44,878 bases of DNA from contig JAILLI010000048.1 in NCBI GenBank assembly GCA_024693225.1, positions 1 to 44,878 of the forward strand, read 5' to 3'. The stretch comes from Lachnospiraceae bacterium (GTDB lineage: Bacteria; Bacillota; Clostridia; Lachnospirales; Lachnospiraceae). How positions within the stretch are numbered: position 1 is the first letter of the stretch; every line of letters begins with the position of its first letter. The notes beneath the pieces are model-generated. The model ran no database searches. It was not told the DNA's origin and saw only the letters and a program-made list of their open reading frames with translations. Of the stretch, positions 27,335 through 35,638 are shown one piece after another. The translations under genes were made by a program, and so were the position numbers.

Positions 27335-28753
27335 ATGCAGTGTAAGGTATGTAATGCTTTTATTCCGGAAGGCTACATGTATTGTCCGGTCTGCGGTGAG
27401 GAGATAATCATCGTATCCGATTTTGACATCAAGATCGAGGACAATATCGATGTGGCGGCACTTGCCAAGACGACCGAGCTTCCGGATCTGAGCGGTATAA
27501 TAAATAAACAGGGTATAACCAGGGAGATCGAAGCGCCGACTGCGGGGGAGGATGAATTCATCGTTCCGAATCCCATTTTGCCTTCAAAGACCAAAAAGAT
27601 CATTGCCAAAAGGTGGATCATACTGATCGCATGCCTTGCCCTGGTTTTCATATCGGGGTGCGTCATCGGGGGCTTGTCCATTGCAAGATACTTCTCCTAT
27701 GATTATCAGTTTGACAAGGCATCAGCTGAATATGAAGCCGGAAACTTCAAGCAGGCGATAAGTACCTGCAAGCATCTGAACACCCTCGGCTCTGATGAGA
27801 AGGGCAAGATCCTTCTTGCGGACAGTTATATGGCCGACCATAATTATGATGCCGCCATTGCCGTGCTCTTTGATGCGCTGAACGATTTTCCCAAGGATCT
27901 GACACTCTATGACAGGATAGTTGAGTGCTACAAGGCCGAAAACAACAGCATGGGTATCCATGAGCTGATAAACAACAGCAATGACTCTACCCTTGCCCTG
28001 AGATATTCCGACTATGTCTCGATATCACCGACTTTTTCTCTTGAGAGCGGTACCTATATAGAGCCGGATCCCATAAAGCTTTCCGCACCGGGCGATGGAA
28101 AGATATATTACACGGTTGACGGAAGTACCCCGACCGAGGATTCCATCCCTTACATGGGCCCCATACCTCTTGAGACCGGGAAAAATGTCATATCAGCGAT
28201 CTATATCAACGAAAAGGGTATAGTAAGTGATGTGGTGACCAACAGCTACGAGGTGGAGCTTGATGTTCCGGATCCGCCTGAGCTTCTGGTTGAAGGAGGA
28301 AACTTAACCCAGCCCCAGCTTATCGGCGTTGTTGCCCCGGATGATCAGAAGGTATATTACACCACGGGTACGGAAGTTCCGACAGAATCATCAAAGGAAT
28401 ACACGGCCCCTTTCCTGATGCCGCTGGGGAAGTCCACCTATAACTTCATCTGCGTCAGTGAGAACGGCCTGGTTTCCGAGCCTGTCAGTGTGACCTATAT
28501 ACTGAACATGAACGTTGCCATTGCAAAGGATATGGCTGAATATGCCATCTCTTATCAGATAATGAGCACGGGAGAGGTCAACCTTGACAAGACCTACAAG
28601 GCCGAGTACGGCTTTTCCGACGGCAGCCGGACCTATTACATAATCAATGAATACAGCGGAAAATCATCAACCGGAAGGATGTTTGCCGTTGATATAAAAA
28701 CCGGAGAGTTATTCAGGTTTTCCAAGGAGGAGAAAAAATGTATAAGATTCTAA
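27335..28753 (+). CDS. Zinc-ribbon membrane protein with repeat and CHB/HEX-type domains
   Basis: A 472-residue protein of unknown function. It begins with a zinc ribbon (Cys3, Cys6, Cys17, Cys20), followed by an acidic linker and one transmembrane helix (about 94-115). A helical, TPR-like region (about 125-230) follows; AEYEAGNFKQAISTCKHL and YDAAIAVLFDALNDFP look like two repeats. After that come two beta modules of the chitobiase/hexosaminidase C-terminal type, marked by KIYYTVDGSTPTEDS and KVYYTTGTEVPTESS. The topology suggests a cytoplasmic zinc ribbon and an outside sensory or binding part. Its end overlaps nfnA by 16 bp, so it is coupled to redox genes. Confidence 0.8.
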   Translation: MQCKVCNAFIPEGYMYCPVCGEEIIIVSDFDIKIEDNIDVAALAKTTELPDLSGIINKQGITREIEAPTAGEDEFIVPNPILPSKTKKIIAKRWIILIACLALVFISGCVIGGLSIARYFSYDYQFDKASAEYEAGNFKQAISTCKHLNTLGSDEKGKILLADSYMADHNYDAAIAVLFDALNDFPKDLTLYDRIVECYKAENNSMGIHELINNSNDSTLALRYSDYVSISPTFSLESGTYIEPDPIKLSAPGDGKIYYTVDGSTPTEDSIPYMGPIPLETGKNVISAIYINEKGIVSDVVTNSYEVELDVPDPPELLVEGGNLTQPQLIGVVAPDDQKVYYTTGTEVPTESSKEYTAPFLMPLGKSTYNFICVSENGLVSEPVSVTYILNMNVAIAKDMAEYAISYQIMSTGEVNLDKTYKAEYGFSDGSRTYYIINEYSGKSSTGRMFAVDIKTGELFRFSKEEKKCIRF

Positions 28754-29619
28754 AGGCTTGTAACCTTGCTTCGAATATCTTTCTGATGGATGTCGAGGCA
28801 AAACGGGTAGCGGCATCATGCGAACCGGGACAGTTCGTGATCGTCAAGATCGATGATGCAGGTGAACGGATCCCCCTTACCATATGTGATTACGACAGGG
28901 AAAAGGGGACCATCACCATAGTGGTCCAGACGATCGGTGCATCCACAACGAAGATGCAGCAGCTTAAGGCCGGGGATTCCTTCCGCGATTTTGTAGGCCC
29001 CCTGGGCTGTCCTTCGGAATTCGTAAACGAGGATATCGAAGAGCTGAAGAAAAAGAGCTTCCTTTTTGTGGGAGGCGGTCTCGGTACAGCTCCCGTATAT
29101 CCCCAGGTCAAATGGCTTCATGAGCATGGTATTGATGCGGATGTTATCGTTGGTGCCAAGACAAAGGATCTGGTCATTCTCGAGGACGAGATGAAGGCGG
29201 TAGCGGGAAACCTTTATATCACTACCGATGACGGGTCATATGAGCGTAAGGGAATGGTAACGGAGGTCATAAAGGACCTGGTTGAGAATCAGGGTAAGAA
29301 GTATGACGTATGCGTTGCCATAGGCCCCATGATAATGATGAAATTTGTCTGCCTTCTTACCAAAGACCTGGGTATTCCCACCATAGTATCCATGAACCCA
29401 ATAATGGTAGACGGCACAGGCATGTGCGGAGCCTGCAGGCTCATAGTCGACGGGCAGGTGAAATTTGCATGCGTTGATGGTCCCGAGTTTGACGGCCATA
29501 AAGTTGATTTTGATCAGGCTATGAAACGCCAGAGCCTGTACAGGACGGAAGAAGGAAGGGCTATACTGGCCCTTACCGAAGGAGACACCCACCACGGAGG
29601 TTGTGGTAACTGCAGATAG
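28738..29619 (+). CDS. nfnA: NfnA-type NADH-dependent ferredoxin:NADP+ oxidoreductase subunit
   Basis: The smaller subunit of the flavin-based electron-bifurcating transhydrogenase NfnAB, which couples NADH, reduced ferredoxin and NADP+. The 293-residue protein has a ferredoxin-reductase fold: flavin-binding RIPLTICD, NAD-binding FVGGGLGTAPVYPQ and a [2Fe-2S] site with Asp225, Cys230, Cys233 and Cys245. The three-Cys-plus-Asp pattern is characteristic of NfnA. A C-terminal GGCGNC tail adds a CxxC pair. AGGAGG within the preceding gene sets the start. Similar sequences are often annotated as a dihydroorotate dehydrogenase electron-transfer subunit, but the partner downstream supports NfnA. Confidence 0.88.
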   Translation: MYKILKACNLASNIFLMDVEAKRVAASCEPGQFVIVKIDDAGERIPLTICDYDREKGTITIVVQTIGASTTKMQQLKAGDSFRDFVGPLGCPSEFVNEDIEELKKKSFLFVGGGLGTAPVYPQVKWLHEHGIDADVIVGAKTKDLVILEDEMKAVAGNLYITTDDGSYERKGMVTEVIKDLVENQGKKYDVCVAIGPMIMMKFVCLLTKDLGIPTIVSMNPIMVDGTGMCGACRLIVDGQVKFACVDGPEFDGHKVDFDQAMKRQSLYRTEEGRAILALTEGDTHHGGCGNCR

Positions 29620-29624
29620 GGATA

Positions 29625-29635
29625 CCGCGAAGCGG
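29625..29635 (+). repeat. Small GAA-loop hairpin after nfnA
   Basis: CCGC-GAA-GCGG, six bases after the nfnA stop. It shares the GAA triloop with the two palindromes that follow. Confidence 0.5.
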
Positions 29636-29652
29636 AGGGACCCTGTCTGCAC

Positions 29653-29697
29653 GTGGAGCGCCTATCGCCGAAGGCGATCCAAATGCGCGACACTCCA
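29653..29697 (+). repeat. 45-nt palindromic repeat, copy 1
   Basis: It begins GTGGAGCGCC and ends CGACACTCCA. The outer arms TGGAG/CTCCA enclose an inner stem ATCGCC-GAA-GGCGAT. Copy 2 follows after 8 bp. It is non-coding and lies between nfnA and nfnB. Confidence 0.8.
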
Positions 29698-29705
29698 AAA
29701 GTTGC

Positions 29706-29750
29706 GTGGAGCGCCCATCGCTGAAAGCGATCCAAATGCGCGACACTCCA
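29706..29750 (+). repeat. 45-nt palindromic repeat, copy 2
   Basis: Identical in length to copy 1, with three differences. Two of these change a C-G pair of the inner stem to T-A (ATCGCT-GAA-AGCGAT), so pairing is kept. The GTG at its left edge opens an in-frame extension of nfnB that is not credible as a start. Confidence 0.8.
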
Positions 29751-29789
29751 TATGTTTACATTATACACAGATCAGGAGGAAAACCTACA

Positions 29790-31175
29790 ATGGACGTTAT
29801 GAAGAAAGTACCTGTCAGAGAGCAGGATCCCAAGGTCCGTGCCACCAATTTTGATGAGGTGTGCCTTGGATATAATGAAGAAGAAGCTGTTGCCGAAGCC
29901 GGCAGATGCCTTAACTGCAAGAATGCCCAGTGTGTCAAGGCCTGTCCGGTAGCAATAGATATCCCCGGATTTATCAGTAAGATCAAGGAAGGGGATTTCG
30001 AGGAGGCCGGCCGTGTTATAGGAAAGTCAAGCGCACTTCCCGCAATATGCGGAAGAGTCTGTCCCCAGGAGAGCCAGTGCGAAGGAAAGTGCATACGTGG
30101 TATCAAGGGTGAGAGCGTATCAATCGGGAAGCTTGAGCGCTTTGTTGCGGATTACGGAAGAGAAAAGGGGATAAAGCCCGAGAAGCCCGACAATTTCAAC
30201 GGACGCAAGGTCGCAGTCATAGGGTCCGGGCCTGCAGGTCTTACCTGTGCGGGTGATCTTGCCAAGCTCGGATACGACGTTACCATATTTGAGGCCCTTC
30301 ATGAGCCCGGCGGAGTGCTGGTATACGGAATTCCGGAGTTCCGTCTGCCCAAGGATGAAGTTGTTAAAAAGGAAATTGAGAACGTTAAGGCTCTTGGCGT
30401 CAAGATCGAATGCAATGTTGTCATAGGGAAATCGGTGACCATAGATGATCTTATGGAAAAAGAGGGGTTTGAAGCCGTATTCATTGGGTCCGGTGCCGGA
30501 CTTCCAAAGTTCATGGGTATTCCCGGTGAGACAGCGTGCGGTGTATTTTCCGCAAACGAATATCTGACAAGGAGCAATCTCATGAAGGCTTTCCGTGATG
30601 ATCACGATACGCCCATACTTCCCGGCAAAAAGGTTGCTGTTGTCGGGGGCGGAAACGTGGCCATGGATGCAGCAAGAACGGCACTTCGGCTTGGGGCTGA
30701 TGTACACATAGTGTACCGTCGTTCGGAGGAGGAGCTTCCCGCCAGAGTGGAAGAAGTCCATCACGCCAAGGAAGAAGGTATAGTATTTGATCTTCTGACC
30801 AATCCCAAGGAGATCCTGGTTGATGAGAACGGCTGGGTAAAGGGTATGACCTGCATCAGGATGGAACTCGGGGAGCCCGATGAATCAGGAAGACGCAGCC
30901 CCGTTGAGATAGAAGGGTCTGAATTTACCATAGATGTCGATACGGTCATAATGTCTTTGGGAACAAGCCCCAATCCCCTTATTTCTTCAACGACGGCGGG
31001 TCTTGATACCAATAAGAGAAAGTGTATCGTGGCCTCCGAGGAAACGGGAATGACCAGCAAACCCGGAGTATTTGCCGGCGGAGATGCGGTCACGGGAGCA
31101 GCCACGGTCATACTTGCCATGGGTGCCGGTAAGGCAGCCGCAAAGGGCATACACGAATATCTGTCACAGAAATAA
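29790..31175 (+). CDS. nfnB: NfnB-type NADPH-dependent ferredoxin:NAD+ oxidoreductase subunit (GltD-like)
   Basis: The larger subunit of NfnAB, homologous to the small subunit of glutamate synthase. The 461-residue protein carries two [4Fe-4S] sites at its N-terminus: Cys40, Cys43, Cys48, Cys52 and Cys87, Cys91, Cys97, Cys101. FAD- and NADPH-binding Rossmann motifs follow (VIGSGPAGLTCAGDL and VVGGGNVAMDAARTA). The start at 29790 has AGGAGG upstream; an upstream in-frame GTG lies in a repeat. No large glutamate synthase gene is present, and nfnA lies directly upstream, so NfnB is favoured over GltD. The 170-bp gap to nfnA is filled by palindromic repeats. Confidence 0.9.
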   Translation: MDVMKKVPVREQDPKVRATNFDEVCLGYNEEEAVAEAGRCLNCKNAQCVKACPVAIDIPGFISKIKEGDFEEAGRVIGKSSALPAICGRVCPQESQCEGKCIRGIKGESVSIGKLERFVADYGREKGIKPEKPDNFNGRKVAVIGSGPAGLTCAGDLAKLGYDVTIFEALHEPGGVLVYGIPEFRLPKDEVVKKEIENVKALGVKIECNVVIGKSVTIDDLMEKEGFEAVFIGSGAGLPKFMGIPGETACGVFSANEYLTRSNLMKAFRDDHDTPILPGKKVAVVGGGNVAMDAARTALRLGADVHIVYRRSEEELPARVEEVHHAKEEGIVFDLLTNPKEILVDENGWVKGMTCIRMELGEPDESGRRSPVEIEGSEFTIDVDTVIMSLGTSPNPLISSTTAGLDTNKRKCIVASEETGMTSKPGVFAGGDAVTGAATVILAMGAGKAAAKGIHEYLSQK

Positions 31176-31196
31176 TGTGAAAGGGGATCCGGTGCC

Positions 31197-32504
31197 ATGT
31201 TGATGGTAGATGTCATCAGAAAAAAGAGAGACGGCGGAAAGCTTTCCAAGGAAGAGATCGATTTTTTCATAAATGGATATGTCGCGGGGACTATTCCCGA
31301 TTATCAGGTATCAGCCCTTATGATGGCCATATATTTTAAGGGCATGGATGATGAAGAAACAGGCCTTTTAACCCAGGCAATGCTCCATTCCGGAGAGGTG
31401 CTGGATCTGTCCATGATACCCGGATTTAAGGTGGATAAGCACTCCACGGGAGGTGTCGGTGACAAGACTTCACTTGTACTTACACCCATGGTCGCAAGCC
31501 TGGGCATCCCGATCGCAAAGATGAGCGGTAGGGGCCTCGGCCATACGGGCGGGACCATAGATAAGCTTGAAAGCTTTAAGGGCTTTACGACATCCATCAC
31601 AAATGAAGAGTTCATAGAAAATGTGAAGAATGTGGGCATTTCCATAATGGGACAGACCAAAGACCTGGCTCCGGCTGATAAGCTCCTTTATGCCCTGCGG
31701 GATGTTACGGCCACAGTGGACAATATGTCCCTTATAGCAAGTTCCATCATGAGCAAGAAACTCGCTGCCGGAGCAGACGGGATCGTACTTGACGTAAAAT
31801 CGGGCAGCGGTGCCTTCATGAAGAATGACGATGATGCGAGAGAACTTGCCAAAAAGATGGTGGCGATAGGAAAGCATGCCGGTGTCAAAACCATGGCGGT
31901 CATATCAGATATGGACCAGCCTCTGGGTCGTGCCGTAGGAAATACGATAGAAGTAAGAGAGGCGATTGACACGCTCAAAGGGAAAGGTCCCGAGGATCTT
32001 CTCAAACTGTGTCTTACGCTCGGAAGCTACATGGTATGCTTTGCGGGGCGTGCCGCATCGACATCCGAAGCCGAGGATATGCTGAAAGAGGCGATATCTT
32101 CGGGACGCGCTCTTGAAAAGATGGCAGATTTCATAGAAGCACAGGGCGGAAGAAGGGAGGACGTATATAATACCACGGCGTCTCTTCCCAGAGGAAAAAA
32201 GAGATTTGTCTTTAATGCAGAAAAAGACTGCTATGTTTCCTCCATCATGAGCGAAGAGGTTGGAAACGCGAGCCTGATACTGGGCGGCGGAAGAAGATCC
32301 AAGGAAGATGTCATAGATCTCTCGGTAGGTATATATCTTACAAAAAAGGTCGGTGAAAAATGCAGAGCCGGTGAGCCGGTCGCCAAACTTTACGGCAATG
32401 ATGAAGCAAAGCTTTCGGAGGCACTTGAAAGGCTCAAGGGCGCCTATGCTTTTTCGGACGAACCCGTCCCCAAGAACACGCTCATCAGGGGCATTGTTGA
32501 ATGA
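31197..32504 (+). CDS. pdp: Pyrimidine-nucleoside phosphorylase
   Basis: Splits uridine or thymidine into base and sugar-1-phosphate for salvage. The 435-residue protein matches family length and opens with DVIRKKRDGGKLSKEEI. The signature KVDKHSTGGVGDKTSL and the SGRGLGHTGGTIDKLES block bind phosphate and substrate. Whether it prefers uridine plus thymidine (Pdp) or thymidine only (DeoA) cannot be settled by reading. AAAGGGG lies upstream of the ATG. The stop overlaps the phoH start (ATGATG region), giving coupled translation with a functionally unrelated gene. Confidence 0.93.
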   Translation: MLMVDVIRKKRDGGKLSKEEIDFFINGYVAGTIPDYQVSALMMAIYFKGMDDEETGLLTQAMLHSGEVLDLSMIPGFKVDKHSTGGVGDKTSLVLTPMVASLGIPIAKMSGRGLGHTGGTIDKLESFKGFTTSITNEEFIENVKNVGISIMGQTKDLAPADKLLYALRDVTATVDNMSLIASSIMSKKLAAGADGIVLDVKSGSGAFMKNDDDARELAKKMVAIGKHAGVKTMAVISDMDQPLGRAVGNTIEVREAIDTLKGKGPEDLLKLCLTLGSYMVCFAGRAASTSEAEDMLKEAISSGRALEKMADFIEAQGGRREDVYNTTASLPRGKKRFVFNAEKDCYVSSIMSEEVGNASLILGGGRRSKEDVIDLSVGIYLTKKVGEKCRAGEPVAKLYGNDEAKLSEALERLKGAYAFSDEPVPKNTLIRGIVE

Positions 32505-33469
32505 TGGATGATTTCCGTATAGATGAGGCCGGACTTAAGAATATTTTCGGCCCCTTTGACAGTCATATCAAGATCATCGAAGCCAGCTTTAACACCACCG
32601 TTTTGGAAAGAGACGGTGCTGTCAGGGTGATCGGTGATAACAAGGGGTGCCTTATGACGGAGGCGGTCCTTAATGAACTGTATGAATATGCCAAAAGAGG
32701 TAACACGATCACGGAACAGCAGGTCAGGTACTGCATAGATATGCAGAAGGAAAACATAAAGGATTCACTCATTTCGGCCGATGCCGATATTATCTGTCAT
32801 ACATTAAACGGCAAAGCCGTCAAGCCCAAGACCCTGGGGCAGAAGGCCTATGTCGATGCCATAAGGAAGAACATGATCGTATTCGGCTTGGGGCCTGCCG
32901 GAACAGGCAAGACCTATCTGGCCATGGCCATGGCGATCACGGCTTTCAAGAAAGAAGAGGTGGGCAGGATCATACTTACAAGACCCGCCATAGAAGCGGG
33001 GGAAAAGCTGGGATTTCTTCCCGGAGATCTTCAGAGCAAGATAGATCCCTACCTTCGCCCTTTGTATGATGCCCTTTATCAGATAATGGGCCCCGAAGGG
33101 GTTATGAGGAACATGGAAAAAGGACTTATAGAGGTCGCGCCTCTTGCCTATATGAGGGGCAGGACCCTTGACAATGCTTATATCATACTTGATGAAGCCC
33201 AGAACACGACCCCTGCCCAGATGAAGATGTTCCTGACAAGGATAGGTTTCGGGTCCAAGGTGGTGATAACGGGTGACAGGACCCAGAAGGATCTGGCCCC
33301 AGGATCCGTATCAGGGCTGGATGTAGCCGTCAGGGTGCTCTCAAATGTTGATGAGATAGCATTCTGCAATCTTACCAGCCGGGATGTCGTAAGGCACCCT
33401 CTGGTTCAGAAGATAGTTAAAGCCTACGAATCCTATGAAGAAAAGAGCAGAAGGAAAAGACCGAAATGA
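32501..33469 (+). CDS. phoH: PhoH-like ATPase
   Basis: A 322-residue cytoplasmic P-loop protein thought to act in RNA metabolism and often paired with YbeY, as here. Walker A is GPAGTGKT (131-138) and Walker B is in YIILDEAQNTTPAQMKMFLT. A short N-terminal domain (about 15-60, with IKIIEASFNTTVLERDGAVR) resembles the small RNA-binding module of PhoH/PhoL proteins. It overlaps pdp by 4 bp at its start and ybeY by 4 bp at its end. The precise biochemical activity in Firmicutes is not established. Confidence 0.95.
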   Translation: MMDDFRIDEAGLKNIFGPFDSHIKIIEASFNTTVLERDGAVRVIGDNKGCLMTEAVLNELYEYAKRGNTITEQQVRYCIDMQKENIKDSLISADADIICHTLNGKAVKPKTLGQKAYVDAIRKNMIVFGLGPAGTGKTYLAMAMAITAFKKEEVGRIILTRPAIEAGEKLGFLPGDLQSKIDPYLRPLYDALYQIMGPEGVMRNMEKGLIEVAPLAYMRGRTLDNAYIILDEAQNTTPAQMKMFLTRIGFGSKVVITGDRTQKDLAPGSVSGLDVAVRVLSNVDEIAFCNLTSRDVVRHPLVQKIVKAYESYEEKSRRKRPK

Positions 33470-33975
33470 CATGCGACTTTGAGACCGAGGTTGAGATCGC
33501 CTTTGATTTTGACTATATGAAGCTTTATGAGAGAGCGGTTGCCGCAACGCTTGATACCGAAGGCTGTCCCTTCGAGGCATGCGTTGCGCTTCTTTTTACG
33601 GATGATGAGCGTATCAGGGAGATAAACAGGGACAGCCGTGGTATCGATGCATCAACGGATGTACTGTCTTTTCCCATGCATGAGTTTTCCCGCCCTTCCG
33701 ATTTTTCACGGATAGGAAAAGAGCCGGGAGATTTCGATCCGGAGACGAACGAGGTCTTTCTTGGGGATATAGTCATATCACAGGACCATGTTCTTTCACA
33801 GGCCCGGCAGTATTCCCACACCCCGCAGAGGGAATTTGCTTTTCTTATAATCCATTCCATGCTGCACTTGTGCGGTTATGACCATATGGAGGAAGCGGAC
33901 AGGATACTTATGGAAGACAGGCAGAAGCTTGTCATTGAAAGCCTTACAGGAGATTTTCCCGAATTAAGGGTTTGA
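33466..33975 (+). CDS. ybeY: Endoribonuclease YbeY, 16S rRNA maturation factor
   Basis: A zinc-dependent endoribonuclease for 16S rRNA 3' end processing and ribosome quality control. The 169-residue protein has the metal motif HxxxHxxxxxH at His130, His134 and His140 (HSMLHLCGYDH) and the NRDSRGIDASTDVLSFP block typical of the family. It is slightly longer than the E. coli protein. The start overlaps phoH by 4 bp. Confidence 0.96.
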   Translation: MTCDFETEVEIAFDFDYMKLYERAVAATLDTEGCPFEACVALLFTDDERIREINRDSRGIDASTDVLSFPMHEFSRPSDFSRIGKEPGDFDPETNEVFLGDIVISQDHVLSQARQYSHTPQREFAFLIIHSMLHLCGYDHMEEADRILMEDRQKLVIESLTGDFPELRV

Positions 33976-33979
33976 CGGT

Positions 33980-35626
33980 ATGAGCGACAGGAGGCCCCAG
34001 AATTCCAACTTCATAGTCCAGGGCGGTATTCTTGCTGCGGCCGGTATAATCAGCAGGATAATCGGTTTCATTTACAGGATACCCCTGCAGAACACTATCG
34101 GGGATGCCGGTATGGGTTATTATTCCGCGGCCTTCCAGATCTATTCCATCATGCTCATAATATCCTCCTACAGCCTTCCGGTTGCAGTTTCCAAGCTGGT
34201 GGCGGCAAGGGCAGCCAAGGGCCAGTACAGGAATGCCAGAAGATTTTTCCACGGAGCCCTTCTGTTTGCGACACTTACCGGAGGCGCCACATGCTTTGTT
34301 GTGCTTTTCGGAGCGGACAAGCTTGCAGGCGACATCATGAGCATGCCAAGATCAGCCATTGCGCTGCGTATGCTTGCCCCTACCCTTTTGATCGTTGCTC
34401 TTATGGGGGTTATAAGAGGGTATTTCCAGGGCCTTGGGACCATGGTGCCGACCGCTTTCTCACAGCTTGTGGAGCAGATAGTCAATGCGGTCGTGTCTGT
34501 GGTCGCCGGTGTTTATCTTTTTGAGTACGGGACCAAGGTGGCCAAGCTCCTTAGGGATGACGACTTTGCTCCCGCATGGGGAGCCGCGGGCGGAACGATC
34601 GGTACGGGTGCCGGAGCCCTGTGCGGTCTGTTTGTCCTCCTTATCATGTTCCTTGTCCATAAACGGATGATCAAAAGGGATCTGGTAAGGGATAATGCGA
34701 AATTCGTGGATACTTACGGGCGTATCTTCTCTGTACTGATAATCACGGTACTGCCCGTTATACTCAGCACGACCATCTACAATATAAGCGATGTCCTTGA
34801 CCAGGGCCTTTTTAACTATGTCATGGATAAAAAGGGCCTTTCAGCCATCAAGGCCGAATACTGGGGCATATATGCCGGCAAATACAGGGTTCTTACAAAT
34901 GTCCCCATAGCTCTTGCCAACGCCCTGTGCTCATCCATGATGCCAAGTCTGGCGGCCTGTATAGAGAACAAGGACAGAAGGCTTGCAAGGCATAAGGTCG
35001 CCATAGGGATAAGATTTGTAATGATAATCTCCATACCCTGTGCCGTTGCTCTCGCTATCCTGGGCCGGCCCCTTATCTCGCTTATGTTCACAGGAGAGGT
35101 TGACATTCCGGCGACCCTTCTTCGTATGGGTTCGGCTTCCGTTATATTCTATTCCCTGTCAACGCTTTCAAACGGTATCCTTCAGGGAATAGACAAGATG
35201 AACGTTCCGGTAAGGAATGCCGCCATAGCCCTCGTCCTGCACCTGGGAGTATTGTATCTTACTATCGGGGTACTGGACTGGAAGCTCTACGGAGTAGTGA
35301 TCTCCTGTATGGCCTTCGGTCTTCTTATGTGCATACTCAACTGGATCAGCATAGCCAAGTACCTGCGCTATCATCAGGAGATGATCAGGACCTTTGTCAT
35401 ACCTCTGATATCTTCGGCGGTCATGGGCGGGATCGTCTGGCTTATGTATGTGATCATGTCAAGATCATCAGGAGAGCTGGTCAGTGTCTGCATTTCGTCG
35501 CTTGTCGGAGTGATAGTATATTTCTTCCTTCTTCTCCTCCTTCGGGGTGTCAGGGAGAAAGAGCTAAGGAGCCTTCCGGGAGGAAGAGTGGTGGTTGCGA
35601 TCGCCAAACTCTTCAGACTTATGTAA
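33980..35626 (+). CDS. SpoVB/YtgP-type polysaccharide flippase (MATE/MOP superfamily)
   Basis: A 548-residue integral membrane protein with about 14 predicted helices, of the polysaccharide-transport/MurJ-like branch of the MOP superfamily. Such proteins flip lipid-linked wall or spore-cortex precursors. Family marks are FIVQGGILAAAGIISRIIGF at the N-terminus, YRIPLQNTIGDAGMGYYS and ILQGIDKMNVPVRN. Several paralogs are normal in Clostridia, so the assignment to SpoVB rather than a vegetative flippase is not certain. It starts four bases after the ybeY stop with a weak ribosome site, so it is probably translationally coupled. Confidence 0.88.
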   Translation: MSDRRPQNSNFIVQGGILAAAGIISRIIGFIYRIPLQNTIGDAGMGYYSAAFQIYSIMLIISSYSLPVAVSKLVAARAAKGQYRNARRFFHGALLFATLTGGATCFVVLFGADKLAGDIMSMPRSAIALRMLAPTLLIVALMGVIRGYFQGLGTMVPTAFSQLVEQIVNAVVSVVAGVYLFEYGTKVAKLLRDDDFAPAWGAAGGTIGTGAGALCGLFVLLIMFLVHKRMIKRDLVRDNAKFVDTYGRIFSVLIITVLPVILSTTIYNISDVLDQGLFNYVMDKKGLSAIKAEYWGIYAGKYRVLTNVPIALANALCSSMMPSLAACIENKDRRLARHKVAIGIRFVMIISIPCAVALAILGRPLISLMFTGEVDIPATLLRMGSASVIFYSLSTLSNGILQGIDKMNVPVRNAAIALVLHLGVLYLTIGVLDWKLYGVVISCMAFGLLMCILNWISIAKYLRYHQEMIRTFVIPLISSAVMGGIVWLMYVIMSRSSGELVSVCISSLVGVIVYFFLLLLLRGVREKELRSLPGGRVVVAIAKLFRLM

Positions 35627-35638
35627 AAGGAGTGATCT

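Noticed and set aside
29653-29750. The twin palindromes as a CRISPR array
   Set aside because: Only two units, an 8-bp spacer and no cas genes.
29706-29789. An N-terminal extension of nfnB beginning in repeat copy 2
   Set aside because: It would translate a palindromic repeat; AGGAGG sits directly before the ATG at 29790.
29790-31175. Glutamate synthase small subunit (GltD)
   Set aside because: No large subunit gene is present, and an NfnA-type partner with the Asp/Cys3 [2Fe-2S] pattern lies directly upstream.
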